DNA of 37,990 nucleotides from a virus. How positions within the stretch are numbered: position 1 is the stretch's first letter; each line of letters opens with the position of its first letter. The notes beneath the pieces were generated by a model. The model searched no databases and had not been told where the DNA came from. It saw only the letters and a program-made list of their open reading frames with translations. Both the position numbers and the translations under genes were made by a program. Where the stretch lies: positions 1 to 37,990 of IMG/VR virus record IMGVR_UViG_3300031576_000180; one strand, given 5' to 3'. This document shows positions 1 through 5,433 of the stretch, piece by piece.

Positions 1-14
1 AACTCTGTACCGCT

Positions 15-56
15 GGAATCAAAAGCCGCCACAGTCTCCCTGGGGACTCTGGCGGC
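15..56 (-). terminator. Intrinsic terminator of the leftmost leftward operon
   Basis: A hairpin at 25-56 pairs GCCGCCA (25-31) with TGGCGGC (50-56), and after one C-C mismatch AGTC (33-36) pairs with GACT (45-48). Read on the minus strand the stem is followed directly by TTTTGATT. It lies downstream of the last leftward gene candidate and matches the shape of the terminator at 35902-35939, which is also followed by TTTTGATTC. Transcription rather than sequence conservation was not checked. Confidence 0.7.
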
Positions 57-157
57 GGGGGGGGAACTTGCGCTAATCGTGCGTGCAATTACTCCGCTCG
101 ACTGGCGTATGCTGTAGGCCGCCCGCCGCCGCTTCCGTTCCGGGGTGAACCCGGTTA

Positions 158-223
158 TTACAGTTTTCTCCACGCTCTTTTTATGTCACTTTTCGCCCCG
201 CTTGAGCGATAGGGTTGGGTCAT
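158..223 (-). CDS. Possible 21-residue basic micropeptide
   Basis: A short reading frame starts at 223 behind a very strong ribosome binding site (AGGAGG, 8-9 bases before the ATG) and ends at the TAA at 158. The peptide is MTQPYRSSGAKSDIKRAWRKL minus its context, rich in Arg and Lys, with no recognisable domain. The start overlaps the end of the upstream gene, and the ribosome-site block is identical to that of the next gene upstream (518-534), so it could be a duplicated start left by a deletion rather than a real gene. No function can be assigned. Confidence 0.35.
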   Translation of the reverse strand: MTQPYRSSGAKSDIKRAWRKL

Positions 224-226
224 GGT

Positions 227-520
227 CTATTCCTCCTCTGCTGGATAAACACGGTCAATTGTGTCGAAAAACGATTGTTTGCCTACTATGTCCAACTTCG
301 CAAACGCGAGTCGGTATTTGGCGCGTAGCCATTCCGGGGCGTGCATCCTGTTACATCGCCCCTCGAAGGCGATGTGCTCGCGCCGGTCAAATATGGATTC
401 CTGCCTGGCCTCCTCTGCTGGAGCAAACACCTCCAGCGTTGCGGGTTGAGGCGTGCCACTGAACAAGGGCAGGTCGTCGGCAGCGGCGCTAAAGGCATTG
501 AGTTGGCGGCTGTGTTTCAT
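227..520 (-). CDS. Hypothetical early protein, 97 aa
   Basis: Unrecognised small protein. The start at 520 has a strong AGGAGG ribosome binding site. The first half is Ala/Pro-rich and loosely structured, while the second half is charged with an aromatic patch (EWLRAKYRLAFAKLD). It has no signal peptide, membrane segment or cysteine motif. It is the second to last gene of the leftward operon that carries ArdC, four bases after the stop of its upstream neighbour, so it is probably an early accessory phage protein. The long + strand frame over this stretch is its shadow. Confidence 0.7.
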   Translation of the reverse strand: MKHSRQLNAFSAAADDLPLFSGTPQPATLEVFAPAEEARQESIFDRREHIAFEGRCNRMHAPEWLRAKYRLAFAKLDIVGKQSFFDTIDRVYPAEEE

Positions 521-523
521 GGT

Positions 524-796
524 CTATTCCTCCTTCGGGGCGATCAACTCGCGGATTTCCTCAAGCGTCTTGGCGGCTTGAGTGTAATTCTTCCCGCCGA
601 ATCGCTTGCAGTTTCGGCGCTTGGTTTGCGGGTAGTACGCCTCTACCCATGCAACAGGCCGGGGTGTGAAGTCGGATTTGTACCCGTCACTGGCGCAATC
701 GGTGTACAACCTTACCCTCACGGGCTGATTGTCAATGATGCCGTTCAATTCCTCGCGCATCGTTGCGCCTTTGTAGGGGTGGACTCTGGCGGTCAT
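524..796 (-). CDS. Hypothetical early protein, 90 aa
   Basis: Unrecognised. The start at 796 is preceded by AAGGAAG at suitable spacing; a second in-frame ATG lies 12 codons later. The predicted protein is a mixed alpha/beta sequence with several Tyr, Trp and Arg residues in the middle (VAWVEAYYPQTKRRNCKRF) and a Glu-rich C-terminal helix (TLEEIRELIAPKEE). It has two isolated cysteines and no classical zinc motif. Part of the ArdC operon, and likely a small host-interaction or regulatory protein by position only. Confidence 0.7.
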   Translation of the reverse strand: MTARVHPYKGATMREELNGIIDNQPVRVRLYTDCASDGYKSDFTPRPVAWVEAYYPQTKRRNCKRFGGKNYTQAAKTLEEIRELIAPKEE

Positions 797-826
797 GGTC
801 TGGCTTCCTTCTGCTTTTTCTGCGAA

Positions 827-1588
827 TCACTTCGCCTCAACCTCAATGAATTTGACAATCTCCTCGACTGTCTTGAGGGCCTTCATAATCGCCTTGATCG
901 GGTCTTTGGGGTTGTAGACCTGCACGTATTCCCAAGTATTGCCCGTTGTGTCCTCGCCCTCATAGATTGCCATCAGCACGCAAGCGGCGAAGTCGGCCAC
1001 GGTCTCTACGTGCGACTTGACTCCCTTCAATCCCTCAATCCGGTTATGGATTGCGTGCGCCAGTTCGTGATAGAACGTCTTGGCGTAATGTGTGCCTAAC
1101 CTAATCCGGTCTTTGCTTGGCGCATAGTCGCCGTAGCGGTCTGGCGGCAATGGCTGATACGTTACGCTGATACCCAACTTCTCTGCCATTAGCGCGAGGG
1201 CGGGCAATTGCTCTGGGCTGTAGTCGGGCGGCGGGGGAAGCGGCTCACCCTCTGTATCAGCCACAGAAAAAACCGGGATGGGGGTAAAGCCGATCACAAT
1301 CGTCTTGTCCTTGTCTTTCGGGTCTGGTTTGACGCATGGCCCCCAAATGTAAGCGGCCTGACTGCCCTTCTTCACGTTGCGCTTTGCCGCTTCCCATTGC
1401 CGGTATCCCCGACAATCCAATTCGGCAGTTTGCATGTAGGCTAGCACGCGGTTGCTGAAACTCCACTTCTCACTTGGCATGTCTGTTGCTTCCGACTTGA
1501 TCATAACCGCCCGAAATGCCTTTGAGATGTTTCCTGATTTGAATTGCTCTACGATGTGAGTAATTGCCTCTTCCGATTTGGTAGACAT
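827..1588 (-). CDS. ArdC-like antirestriction protein (ssDNA-binding domain + zinc metallopeptidase)
   Basis: Residues about 10-85 match the ArdC N-terminal ssDNA-binding domain pattern (WSFSNRVLAYMQ, then GYRQWEAAKRNVKKGSQAAYIWGP). Residues about 130-220 form a zincin domain with HELAH (H174, E175, H178) and a downstream ETVADF segment that can give the third ligand. ArdC proteins of plasmids and phages protect incoming DNA from type I restriction and are usually close to 300 residues; this one is 253. I chose ATG 1588 over the longer frame because AAGGGAG precedes it by a proper distance. An 11-bp block covering the ribosome site is repeated just upstream (around 1623-1633). Its place in the leftward, operator-controlled operon fits immediate early expression. 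The family call is firm; the activity is inferred. Confidence 0.88.
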   Translation of the reverse strand: MSTKSEEAITHIVEQFKSGNISKAFRAVMIKSEATDMPSEKWSFSNRVLAYMQTAELDCRGYRQWEAAKRNVKKGSQAAYIWGPCVKPDPKDKDKTIVIGFTPIPVFSVADTEGEPLPPPPDYSPEQLPALALMAEKLGISVTYQPLPPDRYGDYAPSKDRIRLGTHYAKTFYHELAHAIHNRIEGLKGVKSHVETVADFAACVLMAIYEGEDTTGNTWEYVQVYNPKDPIKAIMKALKTVEEIVKFIEVEAK

Positions 1589-1638
1589 GGTGACTCCCTT
1601 CTGGTATACTGTGTAAGGCAAGGGTGACTCCCTGCCTT

Positions 1639-1670
1639 CCTCGTAACGTTCGCGCGTTGCGAGGTTTTTT
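1639..1670 (+). terminator. Rightward-facing intrinsic terminator inside the leftward operon
   Basis: A 10-bp stem (1639-1648 with 1655-1664, one T-G pair) encloses the loop TTCGCG and is followed on the + strand by six Ts (1665-1670). No + strand gene precedes it, so it may stop antisense transcription entering the ArdC operon. On the minus-strand mRNA the same bases form a hairpin upstream of the ArdC ribosome site. Confidence 0.55.
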
Positions 1671-1681
1671 GTTATGCTGCG

Positions 1682-1906
1682 CTATGCCTCCTCTGGCACG
1701 TACAGCGGCCAATTCAGCCGCGTCTCCTCAATAATCCGATACCCGCCGTTCGCAGTGGCGGCCAACTGGCGCGCTAGTTTGCGCGCTTTCTCCATCGTCT
1801 CAGCCGGTATTGCGCTCACCCTCTCGGCGTAGCTGGTCACGATGTAGCCCTCTCCGAGCGGGTGCGGGCTGATCACGATGCGGCTGGATTGCGGCTGGTT
1901 GTTCAT
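1682..1906 (-). CDS. Hypothetical early protein, 74 aa
   Basis: Unrecognised. The start at 1906 overlaps the stop of the upstream gene as ATGA and has a GAGGA ribosome site 8 bases upstream; the longer frame to 1945 would overlap the neighbour extensively and is not needed. The sequence suggests a short beta-strand N-terminus (SSRIVISPHPLGEGYIVTSYAE) followed by an amphipathic helix (ETMEKARKLARQLAATAN). This strand-helix pattern is common in small phage proteins but supports no specific function. Upstream of ArdC in the same transcript. Confidence 0.72.
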   Translation of the reverse strand: MNNQPQSSRIVISPHPLGEGYIVTSYAERVSAIPAETMEKARKLARQLAATANGGYRIIEETRLNWPLYVPEEA

Positions 1907-2148
1907 CCGTATATCCTCACTGAGGCCCCAGTCATGCAATCCCACGCCTTGCCCCGACGCATGTATAGCCCGTCGCGCTTGGCCTTGAAATAATCGGCGT
2001 GTCCCGGCTTGTCAAATTGCCAAGCTTTACCGTAGGTTGAAACGATAACCGTCTTCCCGGCCTGGAGCGCGCTCACAATCTCAGCCTGCCCCTTGCGCGC
2101 TCTGGCCCATCGCCCGTATCGGTCTGCTATCATCTGGTCGTTGCTCAT
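1903..2148 (-). CDS. Hypothetical early protein, 81 aa
   Basis: Unrecognised. ATG 2148 is preferred to GTG 2157 because AGAGGAAAG lies 9 bases before it. The protein is basic and aromatic, with a helical N-terminus (ADRYGRWARARKGQAEIVSALQ) and a strand-rich middle (KTVIVSTYGKAWQF). It is the first gene after the strong promoter at 2182-2210 and is translationally coupled (ATGA overlap) to the next gene. By position it is an early protein. Confidence 0.72.
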   Translation of the reverse strand: MSNDQMIADRYGRWARARKGQAEIVSALQAGKTVIVSTYGKAWQFDKPGHADYFKAKRDGLYMRRGKAWDCMTGASVRIYG

Positions 2149-2181
2149 GACACACACTTTCCTCTCTCTGAGTATGCCAGC

Positions 2182-2210
2182 ATTATCCCAGATTGTGGTT
2201 ACATAGTCAA
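2182..2210 (-). promoter_or_regulatory. Sigma70-type promoter for the ArdC-side genes
   Basis: On the minus strand TTGACT (2210-2205) is followed after exactly 17 bases by GATAAT (2187-2182). This differs from the consensus at one base per box. Transcription would start near 2175, about 27 bases before the ATG at 2148. It gives the distal genes of the operon a start independent of the palindrome-controlled promoter at 2571-2599. Confidence 0.75.
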
Positions 2211-2224
2211 GTAGCTCGTATCTC

Positions 2225-2431
2225 CTATTCCAGCCTCGCCATCTCTGCTGGGTGAACTATCGCCGTCAACCAGTCCGAGAACGACAGGTTGAGCCGCTCT
2301 AGCTCCGTGTGTAGCGCGTCCCGCGTTGCCGGTGTGATCCGCCCGGTTGGTATCAAGCAAGTCCTACCCCCCTTGTGCGCTCGGATGATGCGACCTTTCC
2401 AATTCCTTTTTGTTTTGATTCGCGGTTTCAT
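2225..2431 (-). CDS. Hypothetical basic early protein, 68 aa
   Basis: Unrecognised. The start at 2431 has AAGGA nearby. The N-terminal 25 residues are strongly basic (KPRIKTKRNWKGRIIRAHKGG), followed by an acidic/hydrophobic helix pair (TRDALHTELERLNLSFSDWLTAIV). A basic arm plus short helical region is compatible with nucleic acid binding, but no helix-turn-helix could be defined. It follows the GIY-YIG remnant in the transcript from the operator-controlled promoter. Confidence 0.65.
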   Translation of the reverse strand: MKPRIKTKRNWKGRIIRAHKGGRTCLIPTGRITPATRDALHTELERLNLSFSDWLTAIVHPAEMARLE

Positions 2432-2447
2432 AAATCCTTCCAGTACT

Positions 2448-2564
2448 TCAGCAAGCGCATTTGGGACTTGCTGTTTGCAAAGTGGACAGCCTTCTTGTTA
2501 TATCTTTGGTTGTGTAACCTACCTTGTAGAAACTGCTTCCTTCTTGTTGAATAATGTAGACCAT
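2448..2564 (-). pseudogene. Truncated GIY-YIG (T5orf172/MUG113-like) domain, 38 aa
   Basis: The frame from ATG 2564 to TGA 2448 encodes the start of a GIY-YIG-superfamily domain of the T5orf172/MUG113 type: VYIIQ at residues 2-6, then FYKVGYTT (the KIG-type second motif), then RRLSTLQTASP. The known domains run on for 50 or more residues with further catalytic positions. Here the frame stops just after the TASP motif, and I found no continuation in the other frames. The predicted transcription start of the overlapping promoter falls on or next to this ATG, so any peptide would be made from a leaderless mRNA. AT-rich codon use differs from the surrounding genes. It is either a decayed endonuclease or a small retained DNA-binding fragment. 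Confidence 0.55.
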
Positions 2565-2567
2565 ATA

Positions 2568-2591
2568 ATGAATATACTACTGTATATTCAT
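2568..2591. promoter_or_regulatory. Perfect 24-bp palindrome, candidate operator
   Basis: Two perfect 10-base arms (ATGAATATAC at 2568-2577 and its complement at 2582-2591) flank the spacer TACT. The palindrome covers the -10 box and most of the spacer of the minus-strand promoter at 2571-2599, the usual layout for a repressor operator. TATAAT on the + strand (2564-2569) also touches it. The binding protein cannot be named from this window. Confidence 0.7.
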
Positions 2592-2599
2592 GCTGTCAA
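2571..2599 (-). promoter_or_regulatory. Strong promoter of the leftward operon
   Basis: On the minus strand TTGACA (2599-2594) is separated by 17 bases from TATATT (2576-2571). The -35 box is a perfect consensus and the -10 box is close to it. Transcription would begin near 2565-2562. The 24-bp palindrome lies inside it, so this is most likely the regulated early promoter. Confidence 0.75.
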
Positions 2600-2710
2600 G
2601 AGCGTGTTCAATGCCTCGCCGGTGTGATGTGATGTGCCTGGTTGTTCTGCGATTGTCTCTCTCCAATTCGCTCCCCTACTCCTCACCTATAAGCGCCTCT
2701 TGCCTTCCCG

Positions 2711-2719
2711 TGCTATACT
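2711..2719 (+). promoter_or_regulatory. Possible extended -10 promoter for the small terminase candidate
   Basis: TGCTATACT reads as an extended -10 element (TG, one base, TATACT). No good -35 box is present at the matching distance. Transcription would start near 2726, leaving a leader of only about 7 bases before ATG 2733, which has no ribosome binding site. Confidence 0.4.
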
Positions 2720-2732
2720 ATCCGCAATACCT

Positions 2733-3182
2733 ATGGATACTATGTCAAGCGAAGATGTCAGACAAGACACGTACCCTGCACGTATCAAACCGTCTCATGG
2801 TTTTGGTGAGCTAACGCCGGTACGAAGTAGCGAGGCAGGCCGGGAGCTGGTGCGCAAGCGTTGGGACAACATGAGTCGCGCTGTTCGCGCCGGTGTCGCT
2901 AAAGCTGGCGAGGCCCTGCCTGCTGTCAATGCTCACTCGTCGCTCAAGGTCATCGAGTACCTGTCCGAGGAGCACGCCAAGCACGCCAGTGTACCGGGTG
3001 CGCGGGGTGCGGTGTCGTCGTTTGATATGATCCTGCGCCATGGTTGGCCGAGGCCGGAGCGCGAGCAAGGCGTGAGCGATACCGGCGAGGGCCTCACCAT
3101 TCACATGGACGGCGAGTTGGCGCAGAGACTGCTCGAGCGGCTCGCGGGGGGTAAGGTTGAAAGTTCTGCGGATACGCCTTGA
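2733..3182 (+). CDS. Putative terminase small subunit or related DNA-binding protein, 149 aa
   Basis: The frame is open further upstream, but ATG 2733 (or 2742) fits better with the promoter-like sequence at 2711-2719; no Shine-Dalgarno is seen for either. The protein has a charged N-terminal part, a helical region with ELVRKRWDNMSRAVRAGVAKAG, an acidic helix (LKVIEYLSEEHAKHA) and a C-terminal motif HMDGELAQRLLERLAG. The helical composition, the size and the place upstream of TerL suggest a small terminase or packaging-site recognition protein, which I infer rather than recognise. It is separated from TerL by about 600 bp that include a small basic gene. Confidence 0.6.
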   Translation: MDTMSSEDVRQDTYPARIKPSHGFGELTPVRSSEAGRELVRKRWDNMSRAVRAGVAKAGEALPAVNAHSSLKVIEYLSEEHAKHASVPGARGAVSSFDMILRHGWPRPEREQGVSDTGEGLTIHMDGELAQRLLERLAGGKVESSADTP

Positions 3183-3183
3183 A

Positions 3184-3211
3184 TTAGGGCATATTATCAG
3201 GTTCGTATAAT
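3184..3211 (+). promoter_or_regulatory. Possible promoter for packaging and structural genes
   Basis: A perfect TATAAT (3206-3211) lies 16 bases downstream of a poor -35 box (TTAGGG, 3184-3189), in a short AT-rich island just after the stop of the preceding gene. Only the -10 box is convincing. Confidence 0.4.
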
Positions 3212-3236
3212 TACACTTATACACACCACATCTGAC

Positions 3237-3332
3237 ATGACGCCAATCGAATTGCTCACGCTGTGCGTGTACGCGGTGCTGGTCTACTGGCTTGATGTCA
3301 TCGCCGATGCCGTTCACTCACTGCTACCCTGA
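3237..3332 (+). CDS. Possible 31-residue membrane peptide
   Basis: ATG 3237 to TGA 3330-3332 encodes a short hydrophobic peptide with one possible membrane helix (LLTLCVYAVLVYWLDVIADAV). It follows the candidate promoter at 3184-3211, but no ribosome binding site precedes it. This may be chance; it is listed because it is the only plausible frame in this gap. Confidence 0.25.
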   Translation: MTPIELLTLCVYAVLVYWLDVIADAVHSLLP

Positions 3333-3575
3333 CCCGACTATGACCACTGCCTCTACTCTCCCACTCTCTCCCTCTCTGTTCTCTCTGCCGCCCCTGGATG
3401 GTCTGGTCTGGTTTGTCTTGAACGCTACTAACATCATCACTACCACTACCGATAACACACCCACACACCCCCACCACCACAAACACAACAACGACCTCCA
3501 CCGCCCTGACCCCACCCACAAAATTTTCGTCAGTTTCACCTGACGCTTACAGATTTTCACAGAGGAGATGAGGCA
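3333..3575 (+). other. Pyrimidine-rich gap before the terminase genes
   Basis: About 200 bases (roughly 3340-3535) are almost purine-free on the + strand, with runs of CTCTCC, ACCACCAC and CACCC. The frames that are open across it encode only low-complexity Ser/Pro/Thr/His and are not credible genes. Between the small and large terminase genes, such a strand-biased segment could be part of the packaging (pac/cos) region, but no defined site is seen. The ribosome site of the next gene (AGAGGAGATGAGG) lies at its end. Confidence 0.5.
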
Positions 3576-3788
3576 ATGGTAAAGAAGAAGGCAAATTGGA
3601 TCAGGGGGGCAATCAAGAGGCCTGGTGCGCTGAGGAAAGCGCTGGGGGCCAAGAAGGGGAAGCCGATACCGGCGGGGAAGTTGAGGGGCGCGGCCAAGAA
3701 GGGGGGGAAGGTAGGGGCAAGGGCGAGGCTGGCGCTGACGTTGAAGAAGATGGCGAGGAAGAGGAAGCGTGGGAGAGATAAGAAGTAA
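3576..3788 (+). CDS. Small highly basic phage protein, 70 aa
   Basis: The protein is about one third Lys/Arg and starts MVKKKANWIRGAIKRPGALR. The WI(R/K)GAIK(R/K)PGAL motif is typical of a family of very small basic proteins found in tailed phage genomes, often beside packaging or structural genes, whose role is unknown; DNA compaction or head assembly are guesses. A strong ribosome binding site (GAGGAG) precedes ATG 3576. The stop TAA shares its last A with the ATG of TerL, so the two are translationally coupled. Confidence 0.85.
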   Translation: MVKKKANWIRGAIKRPGALRKALGAKKGKPIPAGKLRGAAKKGGKVGARARLALTLKKMARKRKRGRDKK

Positions 3789-5431
3789 TGGCAAAGAAGA
3801 AGGTGAAGCAGTCAGCAGTTGAGGAGGAGGCAACACCGTCTCGCGTGGTAGACCTGAACGCAATGAATGACGAGGAGTTGGATGCGTTCATTGATTCTGC
3901 CCCGCCTGAGTTCGTGGTCGAGTTTCGGGAGGCGCTGTTAGCCGCCAGTGCCAGGGATGCCAACAACGCCAAAGCCGTATGTGACTTTGGGGAGTTAGTC
4001 TTCGGCAAAGTAGCGGCCAAGCACCACCGGGAATGGTTGGAGGAGGAGACGCAGAGCAACCGGGTGTGCATTCAGGCTCCGCCGTCATCGGCCAAGACTA
4101 CCTGGATTACTATTATCAAGACGGCCTGGTTCATCGGCAAGCATCCTGAGAAGTCGAACGCGATCTGCTCTGCGGCAGACGATGCCGCAGAGGACATGGC
4201 GAAAGCCATAGCTGACACTATCGAACTCAATCCGAACTGGAAGAAGGTGTTTCCTCACATCATTCCCCATCCGGCAAAGGGCTGGAGTGCAAACGGTTAT
4301 CACGTCCGGGACGCCCGCTACACCGTCGAGGAGTGGGAGAAGGTGATCGGGGGCGATAAGAACCCGACCTTTCTGGGCGGGGGTGTGGGGAGCAAGCGTT
4401 TCAACGGTCTGCGTGTGACAGGCCGGTTCGTCATGGACGACGGCCACGACCGCAAGAGCAAGACCAGCGACGCCGATTGCAAGGGAGTGGTTGACTTTCT
4501 CAAGGACACGGCAGAACCGAGAGTCGAGGGCGGCTCACTGACCATCATCCAGACCCGCTGGAATCCTAAAGATGTCGTCAACCACTGTGAGACTCTGAAA
4601 CGGGATGACGGCACGAGCATCTACAAGGTCTTCAAACATCCGGCGCTGACTGAGGCGGGCGAGAGCTATTGGGAAGAGGTCAGACCTCTCAAGGAATTGG
4701 AAGATACTCGTCTTATCGTGGGTGAGATTGACTTTCAACTCATCTACTTGGGCAACGACACGGCCACGCAAGGCCAAATCCTCAAAGCCGAAGCCCTGCG
4801 CTGGTATCCCTATTTGCAAATCAAGTCTGAGTGGGAGCGATACTTCGGCGTAGACTTCGCCATGAAACTACAGGAATTATCCGCCGCCGACGAAGCCAAG
4901 CACAGCCGCTTTGCAGTGGCAATTCTGGCTTACAACGGACGGCATCTGGTGTTAGAGGATGGCTACGTAGGTGTCATCTATGCCGGTGAAGCCGAGGAGA
5001 CATTCTTTTCACTGGCTGACCTGCATCGCCCCGTTCGATGCGGTATTGAAGTCAATGCCCAGAATCGCCGCTTCTACAACGACCTGACGGCGAGGAAGAT
5101 CACCTCGGGCCGAGCCTGGCTCAACCTGATGAAAGTGGACACGACCCAAAACATGGGCGCGAGAATGGCGGAGATGGAGCCTGACTTCCGCTTGGGTACG
5201 ATCATGGTCTCCGATAGCGGCTTGCCATTCCTTGACGAGTTCAAAGCGGAGTGGTTGGGCTTCGGCAACAAGGGCGTCCGCAACGACACCCTAAGCGCCG
5301 CCCACCTCGCCCGCCACGCCGCCTACAATCTGCTCCCACGTGAGTCACCGGAACAGATACGTAGGCGGCAGAACGCCAAGACGCCGCTCTCAATTGGTCA
5401 ACAGATTGAAGCGGCCTATGGACTGCGATAA
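3788..5431 (+). CDS. terL: Terminase large subunit
   Basis: Packaging motor ATPase and nuclease, 547 aa, the expected size. The ATPase part has a deviant Walker A (APPSSAKTT, K103, T104) and a Walker B with D217-D218 (GRFVMDDGHD). A C motif-type segment TIIQTRWNPKDV follows at about 251-262. The nuclease part begins with VDFAM (D356) and continues with AVAILAYNGRHLVLEDGYVG, the RNase H-fold pattern of TerL nucleases. It cuts concatemeric DNA and pumps it through the portal encoded next door. It starts on the last base of the preceding gene and ends two bases before the portal ATG. The N-terminal 60 residues are acidic and variable. Confidence 0.95.
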   Translation: MAKKKVKQSAVEEEATPSRVVDLNAMNDEELDAFIDSAPPEFVVEFREALLAASARDANNAKAVCDFGELVFGKVAAKHHREWLEEETQSNRVCIQAPPSSAKTTWITIIKTAWFIGKHPEKSNAICSAADDAAEDMAKAIADTIELNPNWKKVFPHIIPHPAKGWSANGYHVRDARYTVEEWEKVIGGDKNPTFLGGGVGSKRFNGLRVTGRFVMDDGHDRKSKTSDADCKGVVDFLKDTAEPRVEGGSLTIIQTRWNPKDVVNHCETLKRDDGTSIYKVFKHPALTEAGESYWEEVRPLKELEDTRLIVGEIDFQLIYLGNDTATQGQILKAEALRWYPYLQIKSEWERYFGVDFAMKLQELSAADEAKHSRFAVAILAYNGRHLVLEDGYVGVIYAGEAEETFFSLADLHRPVRCGIEVNAQNRRFYNDLTARKITSGRAWLNLMKVDTTQNMGARMAEMEPDFRLGTIMVSDSGLPFLDEFKAEWLGFGNKGVRNDTLSAAHLARHAAYNLLPRESPEQIRRRQNAKTPLSIGQQIEAAYGLR

Positions 5432-5433
5432 CT

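Noticed and set aside
341-1099. Long + strand frame of 252 codons
   Set aside because: It lies opposite three leftward genes with good ribosome sites, one of them the clear ArdC homologue, so it is a shadow frame.
2811-3317. Minus-strand frame opposite the small terminase candidate
   Set aside because: No ribosome site or recognisable domain; the + frame has better composition and fits the gene order.
3292-3543. Possible 83-residue protein in the pyrimidine-rich gap
   Set aside because: Low-complexity Ser/Pro/Thr/His sequence that follows from the base bias, with no ribosome site.
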